From Atriophallophorus winterbourni (taxonomy: Eukaryota; Platyhelminthes; Trematoda; Plagiorchiida; Microphallidae): 64,000 nt of DNA. The number at the start of each line of letters is the position of its first letter. Within the stretch, counting starts at the first letter, position 1. The notes beneath the pieces are model-generated. The model saw only the letters and a list, made by a program, of their open reading frames with translations, did no database searches and was not told where the DNA came from. The translations under genes and the position numbers were made by a program. The stretch spans positions 38,751 through 102,750 of the forward strand of contig JACCGJ010001867.1 in the NCBI GenBank assembly GCA_013407085.1, written 5' to 3'. Below, piece after piece: positions 42,230-54,200 of the stretch.

Positions 42230-45200
42230 GTAAGTTGGGTAATCTGAATTATCATATTTCATCTGAATGTTGACTACTAGTTTGCAATGTGCACGGATTT
42301 GCACATGTGCAATGTGCACGGATTTGCCTGTGTGCAGTACTTGTGTACTGCTCAAGTAGCACCGTGTTATATTGAATTACTACCGATACTGAGCTGCATA
42401 GATAAACACGCTATCGTTTTACTACCATTTTTAATTCTTACATTTTATAAGTCCTGGGCAACCAGACAGCATATTAGCTTACGTGCAGTCCATTATTGTG
42501 CTGCACTTTGCCTAAATTCTTCCTTGTGATTTCATACATAATGCGGATTGGCAGTTAATCGTCGAACCTAAAATTCGAATAATCGCATTATGGCTTTTAC
42601 ATATTAATGAATTTTCGCACACTGTTTGTACTAAGACTAATTCGTTAATTTTTTTCTGATTGTCAGTAGTGCTTCATTTATTCTGTTTAATTTGAGCCGC
42701 ACTTGACATTCTATTTCGGATGTAATACTTTTTAAAACAATATTCTTATCGCCATCATGGAAGATGGCCACTAAATTAATGTTGATGCCAACTAGAATAC
42801 TTTTTCCCATCCTACGTCCAATATTTTATGCCCGAGTACAGTGAAACGAAATTGTGATTTATCTATGGATTATTTTTATATCTAATGTCGACGTTGCTTT
42901 ATAATGCAGCAGACAGAAACCGTATTAACGACTAACAGGTGAGATGCTGGGGGGTCTTGTAAACATGGACAAGTGTGGGATAATCGCAGTCTGTAGATTT
43001 GCAAACGAGAACTTTCTACAATCCCACTGCCGCTGGTTCTAATCCATATTTTGGCAAGTTCAGGACAGTACAACATCATGACTCTTTATCAGCCTCCTCT
43101 GATGTTGTACGGCATTTTGTCAAGTCGTTTTAAAAGACAACGTTGAATCGATAACCAGCGAAACCAAGCTTTTGCTTGCCCTGCTATTCAAGCTGTTTCT
43201 GATACTCTGTATGAAGGCACAAGTCTGATCCATCAAAGTGCCTCATAATCGTCGACTGTACTGCCAGGTTGCCCAAGCCTAGATAGATGTGATAGAAAAT
43301 GCATATTTCAATCCTAGTCATATGAGTGATCGTACTAATCATGTTTAAACATCGCCATCCTGCTCATATCGAAACCCTGTTTGTTAGAATCTTGAAACAC
43401 CTTAGTCAACCGGCTGCATGGGCTTTTACCTTTGTTTAGTTGTTGAAAAGTGTCCATCGGAAATGCGCTGATATGGTCCATCTTTGAGTACAAAACTATT
43501 TGCTGCAAGCCCTTTAGCACGTTAGATTTTACACTGCTCTTTTGATTCCGTGGCTGCCATATCAGGACGGTGTGGTGCGATTATATTGCTGAATCGGAAG
43601 CCCGACTGATTTATTTTGTTTTTTTCCGAATAGTTACGCCTCCGGATGTGTCGAATTAATGTTTAGTAGTAGTATTACAATATCGTCTTGGAGTGTTTTC
43701 TTAATCTTTTATGTTCAAAATTAGAATGATGATGAAAGCTTGTTATGCTACATGGCAGTAAAAGCCGATAGGAAACTGTCCTGCTGATTTCGCTTCACTT
43801 ATTCGCGAAACTGGATTGAATGATCGTAGTGGAGGCACCTCATCTCAGTTTGTCTGTTTTCTTACTGTAATATAGATTCCGTAGTTGTCTAAGTCCTGCC
43901 TTTCTTCATCTTTTAAGATTTTATTTTTCCATGATTGCATGGTACTTGAACATTCGTTACATGCTACCGGCGTAATTATATCTGTGATAGTGATGGTAGT
44001 GATGATAATGTTGATGGAGAGCAGGTTGTGCACAGCTAGACTCATCTCAAAACGTCGCGATAAAATGTTTGTTCGTTGCAACCACGTTGTGCACTGACTA
44101 ACTTAAATTCTGATGACGAAAGTCTCCCCTTTTCGTGCGCTCTTTTCGGATGCGAAAATCCTCTGATGTTGTTTCAGCGAGATGTGAATGCTAGACTGGA
44201 ACGCTTTGACGTATCTGAGTAACTGCAGAAGCGTCCATGCGATGTGTCGGCCTGCTCATGTACATTTGATACCGTGTGATCGTCATATAGCTTCACTAAA
44301 GCTACGTTTTCTCTCTGAAACATTTCATTTCCGAAAAGCTTAATTGCCTTCCAAAAGCATTAAATACATAAGATAGCACCTGTTGTAAAGTATCGAGCTG
44401 TTTCATCAGCTAAAGAAAGTGTAACCTTGCTTTCGCTGTCCCCGTAATGATGGTGAATGCAGCGCGGAATTCAACTGGTTCTCATGTCTGCTTCATACTT
44501 GTTATATTGATGTATCAAAGGCTAAATTGATTGGCCAACGGCAGTGAGTTGCATGCTGAAACACGCTGGAGTCTCACTACCATTTCTATTCCCCCCTCAT
44601 ATCTGTCTAGGCCTGGGCAACCTGACAGTATCTCAGCCCACGTGCAGTCTCTGACTGTGCGGCACTTTGCCTGGATCCGGCTTGTGCTTTCATTTGATAA
44701 GGTCAACCACAGTCTGCTTCTGAAAAGCTAGTGCAATATGGGATAACAGGAAACTTATTATCGTGGAGAATGGATTATCTGGCCGATTGGCATGTGCAAG
44801 TCCGCATTGACAGCGTTCTATGAAAATCCATCAATGTCACCAGCGGCGTCCCTCAAGGTTCAGTGCTCGGGTCTAACTTTTTCTTGTTATAGATATATGA
44901 TATTGTGAAAGTGGTACAATGCAAGATGGTTCATTTTGCTCTTTTCTCTATAAGTCCAGGAAGTTATCGCGGGCCCTGATCGTTTAGTAGTTATCACCTT
45001 CAATCGAGGTGGTCGTAGATAAAAATGTTCTTATTTCCCTTCATAGCTAGATATTAAATGGGTGCCGAAATATCCGAAAAATACACTGCGACAGCCTCAC
45101 ACTATCCATTAGGTGATAGTGTATCATATACGCTCTTTTTGCTAATAAATATGGTGATAATCAATGGCCCTATGGGTAAAGATATAATACTGAGTAATCA

Positions 45201-48200
45201 CAAGAAATAGTTGGTTTAAAATGCTCTTCATATGCTGGCTATTTCTTCAAACCCTTTACCATCGATTTTTCCTCACTAAGTAATGGCTGACACCCGTTCT
45301 TGAACTGTGTCTAGTCATTTATGAACTGTTCGCATTTCTGGGTCTGATGCTTTCGTGGTCGTTCTTAGCAACATGCTAAATTTTTGTCTTTAGCCAAATT
45401 GACTTTATACGTAGTGCAATTGCGTACAATCGGTGTTTCTGAATTCAGTCGTAAAACTCAATGTCGTTTTCTAGGTCACGTGTGATTTTTTCAATCCAAC
45501 ATGCACGGGGTGATTATGTAATCACATGGAGGCGGTTACATAACCCTCGGTTCATTCCCGTCTGTTGTCGTTATCTCTCGAGATGATAGCGATACCGATT
45601 ACGTAACTTGCTCTTACAATTTTTTTGTTTTTTAAGTGTAAATGAGATCTATCCTTTGGCAGCTTTTATTGTTCTCTTTTCGAAGTTATGTTGTACGTCG
45701 AATGGCATGTTGTACTATGTGCTTATCTTTTTTCATGGCAAGTTGCTTTGAACATTCAGTGATTTCAAGCGCGTATCTCCGAGTGATAAATATTGTGGCA
45801 AAACGGCATTGCTCTCTATCTATAACTGTTTATTTGTTAAGCTTGTGAAAGCGAATATGAAAGGACATTATAGCAATCATTTGTTGTTTGGAGGTTTGTT
45901 CTTAGTTATTGCTGTCGTGAGTTCAATGGCCACTTGCTTTACCTTAATCGAGAACTATACAGCCCTAAACGAACAACCTAAATGAAACAATACAGTGAGG
46001 ATGCTTGGACATTCTGAATGTTGAGCCTCCTGTACGTAGAGGTTTTCGACTCCGTCCAGATGCATAAGCCGCTGCCTGATAAGTTTGCTGCCGCGACTCG
46101 CTTTCTTCACCTCCCGATTGCAACGTTCCCTTGCGTGACATTTATCTATCACGCTAATCAGATTCTTGAACCTGATCTCCACTTTAGACGTCGAAGTTTA
46201 TGTGCATATTTCAAAATCCGCAACCTGTATAACATCAGTGATACCTGATAACTATACTGTGTCATTTTGACTGCAAACAAAAAATGTAATTGCTGGTATG
46301 TTATTGCGTGTTATTGTGTGTAAGGGGGATTCTATCTCGCAGATCCTTCTAACTCATGAAGTTGATTTACATCTACCCGCAGTTATTGTTAAATACATAT
46401 GACATATTGAGCTTAAGTGAATATTTTCTAGACAGTTCTGCTTTCCTTTAGGAAAGCTGTGTGTTTTATATATTTCCTAGCCTACTTTTTTGGTCTACTC
46501 AAAGTGATCGGCTAATTCTCACCTTTCTCAAATGTGCGAACCTCATTATCTCGAATTTACACATTGCGCTACCCGACTTTAAGGTCACTGCCGTTCACGA
46601 CTCTTCAATGTCGTTCATCCGCGTGCTGTCATTGTTCAACACGACCGTCTTTGATCATTTAAAGCTCACCTTTCAAGTAATGTTCATATTAAGATGGACT
46701 CAATCAAAAACTTTGTAAACGACTGATTTTAAAGTAATCTCATTGGGACCTAAATGGCATGTTTGGTTCGCTGATAATTTCACAATAGCGATTGTCCTCT
46801 CGTAAGACGAAATCGTGCATTGGTTAGCCATCTAGTTTACTTCGGACCTCGAACTTGTGGGATCGCAATGTCATTGATATAATCACTTATCACTCGTTTA
46901 TCGATCTATTCTATTCAGACAATTCATTTGGCAACCTGAATACGCTGACTACATGATCGAAGGTCTCCCGGGGATTCCATTTGGACAGCTGTTGCATGCG
47001 TTCAGCACGGTAGAACCAAATATGCGCAAACGTCGTGAACAACTCGCGGCTTGCTTGCCAGAAAACTGTTTTGCGCTAACGCTAACTGCATTTCCCAGGT
47101 TAGTGGTTTGTTTTTCGTTATGTTTTCCTAACATCTATTCTTTTATTATCAGATTTCACACTCGTGTTAATAAAATAGCTTATGAACAAAGCTACAGTTA
47201 ATGACAATCGTGTAGCATGGCGCCCGCTTAGCAGCATACTTTTTGTGTAATTACTCGTTGGACTTTGTGTCATCTGCCGTAATTGCCCACTAAACTAATT
47301 AACGTTTTTATCTCATTAGTGCTACTTGTTGATCGTCGTTCGTCATTACGATGGTTCAAACAATCCAATCAGATGTTGTATACTTCATCCATTCAATCGA
47401 ATTGAATGCGTTTTATTGATTTATTTTTCTATTCTTTTTCCTTAGACTTGGCTGTCCTGACTTTTGCTATCCGCCAGCTGTTCCAACCCCGAAAAGCGGC
47501 GCATCAACCAGTTTGTTCTTCCCCGATCGCGCCATAAATCAAATGCATCCGCGTTTCAGGTACATGGCACCGCTTTGTCGTTCCCACTTTCTTTGCCCTG
47601 TGCAAGAAAACCAAGAAGCATAATGTTTGGTTGGCCTACCGTAAAGTGGAATTGATGGACGCAATAATGGCAAGGAGGTTTTGTCTCATTACTGGCGACG
47701 ATCAATATGAGTTTATGTAAAAGAAGGTTGCAAAATTGAACATCCGGGCTTAGATGCGACTGATGTATTCTTTTGGACATGTGGGATAACATGCACCACT
47801 TGCAGTAGTGCACTATGTTTTCTTAACTGCGCAGATAAAACCGCTTTAAGTTGAGGTTCATGAGGAAACACGCTAGAGTCTTATTTTCGTGTCATCATTT
47901 TTTTATATCCGTCTNNNNNNNNNNNNNNNNNNNNNNNNNNNNNNNNNNNNNNNNNNNNNNNNNNNNNNNNNNNNNNNNNNNNNNNNNNNNNNNNNNNNNN
48001 NNNNNNNNNNNNNNNNNNNNNNNNNNNNNNNNNNNNNNNNNNNNNNNNNNNNNNNNNNNNNNNNNNNNNNNNNNNNNNNNNNNNNNNNNNNNNNNNNNNN
48101 NNNNNNNNNNNNNNNNNNNNNNNNNNNNNNNNNNNNNNNNNNNNNNNNNNNNNNNNNNNNNNNNNNNNNNNNNNNNNNNNNNNNNNNNNNNNNNNNNNNN

Positions 48201-51200
48201 NNNNNNNNNNNNNNNNNNNNNNNNNNNNNNNNNNNNNNNNNNNNNNNNNNNNNNNNNNNNNNNNNNNNNNNNNNNNNNNNNNNNNNNNNNNNNNNNNNNN
48301 NNNNNNNNNNNNNNNNNNNNNNNNNNNNNNNNNNNNNNNNNNNNNNNNNNNNNNNNNNNNNNNNNNNNNNNNNNNNNNNNNNNNNNNNNNNNNNNNNNNN
48401 NNNNNNNNNNNNNNNNNNNNNNNNNNNNNNNNNNNNNNNNNNNNNNNNNNNNNNNNNNNNNNNNNNNNNNNNNNNNNNNNNNNNNNNNNNNNNNNNNNNN
48501 NNNNNNNNNNNNNNNNNNNNNNNNNNNNNNNNNNNNNNNNNNNNNNNNNNNNNNNNNNNNNNNNNNNNNNNNNNNNNNNNNNNNNNNNNNNNNNNNNNNN
48601 NNNNNNNNNNNNNNNNNNNNNNNNNNNNNNNNNNNNNNNNNNNNNNNNNNNNNNNNNNNNNNNNNNNNNNNNNNNNNNNNNNNNNNNNNNNNNNNNNNNN
48701 NNNNNNNNNNNNNNNNNNNNNNNNNNNNNNNNNNNNNNNNNNNNNNNNNNNNNNNNNNNNNNNNNNNNNNNNNNNNNNNNNNNNNNNNNNNNNNNNNNNN
48801 NNNNNNNNNNNNNNNNNNNNNNNNNNNNNNNNNNNNNNNNNNNNNNNNNNNNNNNNNNNNNNNNNNNNNNNNNNNNNNNNNNNNNNNNNNNNNNNNNNNN
48901 NNNNNNNNNNNNNNTCTGGTGGTAATGATTTTGGTTGAAACACCGTGTATCGGAATCCTATGGGTCAGCATTATTCGAGTATTACTCGAAACTGTAACAT
49001 TCGAGCAAAGATGAAACGAGAAAATGCAGCCCTTGCTGTCTCAATCCATTTATTTCGTCTCGACTTGTAATAGAATGTAAACCTTCCATTCCGCGATTCG
49101 TGCTTTCATTCAGCAAAACTGTGGTGATGAGTGTGTGTCTGCCCGTTGTTGTTGTTGCACGAAGTGTGATCTCCCGAACGACCATCTGGATTCGTTCATT
49201 TCCATAGTGACCATCGTCTCGGCATTACATTAGATTGATATCTCACTTTCTACGTTTATCTTAACTTTGTAAAGGTAATTTGTAACCTCGGGTTAATCGC
49301 GCTACTTCTAGTAACAAAACCCGCGTTTCCAAATTTTAAACGAATGTTAATTTTTTTGTAGAACATTGACCAGGAACATTCGTGAACGTCGTGGAGCCAA
49401 AGTCGCCATTAACGTCCCAAGTGCGTCCAGGAATTGATGTTCTCTGTTCGGATGTTATATTTTCAGTACTTGCACAGCTTGTATTAATGTGCCCGTTTCC
49501 ATTATTCGGATGGTTTTTACCCATTGACTTGCAGCTGTTGTTCGCACACGAAACTCACTGTATCCGTGTTCATACCATGCGACATCTCCTCGAATCCGTG
49601 TCGAGTACGGCTTTTGGCGCCGTAATTTTGGGCGAATAAAATTGTGTAAACCACAAACACATTTCTGGAAGCATGATAATCGAACAAGATATAAGCATCA
49701 CGGTTGTATGGTATGAAAGCACAAGCCTGGTCTAGGCCAAGTGCCGCGCAGTCAGAGACTGCACGTGGGCTAAGATACTGTCAGGTTGCCCAGGCCTAGA
49801 CAGAGGGGGGTAGTGAAAGATTTGCATTGTCAGTCTTCATTTCAACTCCAAATCAGCCGTAACGTATCGTGTGTGGTGATCAGAATAAACAAAAGTTCGG
49901 CCTGCATGATTTTATTCATCGCAGCTTTTTCGACTGACGCAGCAAAACCTCCATACTTCAAAATACAAAACCGCGCATTTAAAGTGTTCGTTTTAATGAA
50001 ACTGGTATTTAATTGTAATTGTTTTTCAAGTGATGAGACGTTTAGAGTTTTGTGAATTTGGAACGAACATTTGCTGTGTTTTCTTAATCGTTACCCCTAT
50101 AGCGCTAATATGCATGTTTGACCCAAGATTAATCTGGTTCCATCTGTAATTTGGAAAATTAAGCCACAACGGTGACACTGCGGCTAATCAGCGAACCGAA
50201 ATGTATCCTCTGCTAATCACTGTAAAAATTTTACGGGTTCCATTGGGAACACAAGCCACCTCTTATTCGTGTCTGTCTGTTTTTCGTTGGACACCCTTCC
50301 GTTTGTATGACCAGATTGTCCTCGTTGGCGAGGCAATTTTTATCAATGATTTACTTGTATTTCAGTATTCCGTGATTCTCACACTCCTACGCCCTTCATC
50401 GAGGACTTATCTCCTTACCACGATGGATCCGATCCGTCGGCCGTTTCCGCTGCTTTACCGGATCACGTCTACCTGGATGCGATGGGGTTCGGTATGGGGT
50501 TGTCCTGTCTGCAGATCACATTCCAGGTGAGTGAATGTTAGCGTTCACCGTTTTTGTTTTGCCAAGCCATTTTCCAGGTTTGCGTCGTTAGAATACAACT
50601 CGTTGCATACTTGGCTGCTAGTTCGCGGCAGCAAATGGTTCACTAACAACACCTAGTTTGATTACGCCACCTGGTTGAATTTCGCGCTTTAAACCTAAAT
50701 GCGGCCTTCTAGTTTAACTATTTATTTGTTAGGATTCCGAATATATGGATTACAGCCAACCGTAGATGAAGTTTACTGTCCATGAAAAGCTTCTTCCAAA
50801 TTCACTTACCCACCACGACCATTTTCTAGTTTTCACTTGTCAGATGGAGTCTTCATGGTTTAACTTCCTCAGTCCTTAAACAGCTTACCGATTCTGAAAT
50901 ACGCTAAGCCTGGTGACCTCTGTTATTACAGGTTGTAACACTTTGTGCGTCAGATATGGTACACGCGTTTGCATTGATGTTATAGAGGTTTGAACAAATC
51001 GCCCCACAGACATACAGGCTATTTTGGGAGTCGCAGTTAAAGTGTTAACAATAAATTTACATTTTGAACCAGTGTTAAGTTGTGCAATCGTGCTGTACTT
51101 TTGTGTTGTGTGGCTAACACCGTTCCCGATTGACTGACCATCGGTAGTAAGCTGCATACTGAAACACGCTGGAGTCTCACCACCATTTCTATTTTCTATC

Positions 51201-54200
51201 TCATCTATCTAGGCCTGTGCAACCTGACATTGTCAGCCCCCGTGCTGTCTTCGACTGTGTGGCACTTTGTCTGGATCAGGCTTGTGATGATGATTTTTTT
51301 CATGTCTCATAGCTTTTCGAATGACTAAACAGTCCGATTTGGGATGAAAAATCTCTCCCACAGCGCTTGCAACGATAGGCAGATCTCGGTTGTTCGGCGT
51401 CAGTTTCACGCCGGCGTGATGTGCGTTCAGCAGACAACAGCCGTATTTGCTCCTCCCCAGCGTGCACAATGCCTTCAATATGAGCGGTCAAGAGCAAGTT
51501 CTTCCCAACTCGCTGGATCAATGCCAAGAGCTTTCATATCTCTTTTACAAATGTCTTTGTACCGCAAGTGCATTGAGATTTACGCCAGGGCAGTTCAATA
51601 TGGAGTATTAGCTGTTACCCATGCAGCAAGGGCTCCCTCCCCACGGCATTACCGGATCCAAAGGAACAGCTAGGTTGATACGTTTGGACAACGATGCCGT
51701 CGCGGGAGTTGGTAGGACGAAGTTGCATTCAACTTCGGACTGCCTAACGGGACTGGCTCCGGATTTTTCATCCAGGTTGACTCCCGAAGCCTTTTCCATG
51801 TTTGGATGTAGCCACAAGACAGTGGAGGTTTGAGATAAAGGTTTTCCTTCCACTAGGTGTACCGCCTTCATGGACTTATGAACTCCACTTGCCCGAAGCA
51901 AGCTGGTTTTGAGGCGTCAGTCGGCCGTCTTCGCCCTTTCTCCTATCAATAGAAGCAGTTCCGCCGGGTCACACAGGACCGCGCGTGCAGGCCAGGAACT
52001 GGACTTGTTTGTCAGAGGCTATATGAGACGCACACCATTAGAGCATTTTTGGAATTGTGAACCTATCCCCAAAACCGCTCCGGCCGTGACAACCTTGGAG
52101 CCCTTTTATTATTGGTCTAACTGTATGCGCATTATCGCCCCATTGCTTGTACTTAGTTTTGTGATCAATTAATAAAATACATAGCTAGTGTTCCGATGTT
52201 TGTGATCCGGTTTTGGGGATTTAAAGAAATTGGCGATGGGGATGGGATTAACCCAAATGAAGACATCATTCGTTATATCCGTCAAACGGAAAAACGTCAA
52301 CTGAAACTTTTCGATGCTTTCTTGTCGAAACTAAACCACGGTTGAAAGAAACATTAGCAAAGAACATCCAAGCAATCAATTATGACCCAAATCCAGGATC
52401 ACTTTTCAAGCATGGTATGCCTGTTATGAAGATATATTCCTGGTTGATGGTTCGGCATTGGACGAGTTGCCAAGAGTCAGACTATTGATGCAAAAACCCG
52501 GTCCCACAGAACATTCTCAATATTGCAACTTCAATCTTATTAAAACTCCCAGAGATCTCACGCTCAAACTCATGTTTGGCGAAAGGGTATCTCTGTTCAA
52601 CATTCGGTACAATTGCCTCAAAATAAACAAAGCATCTGATGAAGACATACGCCGGCCGAGTTAACCGTAGATACGAGCGATTTCAGTTAAAAAGTATTTC
52701 ATATGATCAGTTCACGGCGTTCTTTTTCGTTTCTGTATTAACTTCATCGAGTGATGCCCATATTCAAACAAGACTCTTGTCTAAATTGAATACCACTCAG
52801 CTATATATCGAAGATCTTGCAACAGAATATCTACGCCTAGTAAATCTTTAGGAAGATTCTCGAATGATCCAGATGGCCACAACGCCAAACGAGGTTTCTA
52901 CTGTTGACAAAATGACGAACTTCCGACAGCACAGAGAACTTTCAACCAAATAAGATCAGCGAAGGCATGAACACTCGGCTGGAATTGTTGCCAGTGGCAT
53001 ACCAAAAGTATCCATCATTAGATATAAATCGGTTTCGGTATTTTCAGCGTGGTTTTCTGTGGACTTTGTTTGGAGGCTCCTGATGTGATTGATATGTCTT
53101 ACTTGTATCATTCCTTTTACACGGACTTTATGAAGACCAGTTCGGACAGGATGTATAATAACTGCAGACCCCCAGTATGAGCTGTTCCTTCTGAATGTGC
53201 GTACATAGACCGTATCTCTAGACTCGTAAACTCTTTTGTATATACTGGGTACATCGGAGTTCGGTTGAGTGTTTGTTTGCAGATTCGTAGCTGGCTACTA
53301 TGGCATGATTTGCTGTTTCATGGGTCGTCCAAGAAAACATTCTGCTGGTGTCTCCTGATTTGGCGTTGCTGGGTTAGGTATAGAGCAATACGTACGTAGA
53401 AATGTGAGATTCGACTCACGGCTTTGACTCACATACATACATGCATGCACTCCAAAGGTTGTCATAGCCGGGGGTGGCAGTATGGGATAAGCTCCCATTG
53501 CCTATAAAATGCTCCCATATAGCACGCGTCTCAAATAGCCTCTGACAACCAAGTCCAGCTTCTGGCCTGCACGAGTGGCTCCCCGAGCCCGGCGAAACTG
53601 CTTCTACCAGCAGGTGAAGGGGCAAAGGCGATTGACTGGCGCCTGAAAACCAGTTTGCTTCGGGCAGATGGAGCTCGTTAGCCTGGGAGGGCATTTCATC
53701 TCAGGGAAGGAAAACCCTGATTTTAAGCCTCCGCTGCCTTGCGGGTTACCCGATCGCGGGAAAGGCTCCGGGAGAAAACCCTGAGGAAAAACCTGGAACA
53801 GAGTCTCGTAGACCACCTCTTTCAGGCAACTCCTTGCTGCCTTGCAGATCGCACTTGGTTGTGCAAAGGCTAGAGAAGCTGACTCGAACAAATGCCGAGT
53901 GGTGCTGGGGACGCTGCTTTGTACTCAAATCCCCAAGAACCTTCATTAAAGCCGACTCATCCTCCAGGAGTAGATAGTCGCACAAAAGTAACAGCAAGGA
54001 GAAGGATCCAAAGCATCGAGGCCTTTATGCATTTCTTATATCATATTTTGTCACCATCGGGGACAGCGTTGCAACGAAAGTAATATAATCGTACAAAGTT
54101 TTATGAATGAATTGCAATCCGTCTATTTTGATTCCAGACTCCATCGATGCTTGAACTGTTCAAATTAATTCGCATTATCACTGTGCAACTAGCTTGCCAC

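Noticed and set aside
47851..49014. Four open frames of 346-387 codons across the assembly gap
   Set aside because: They consist of untranslatable N and are artefacts of the 1000-N run.
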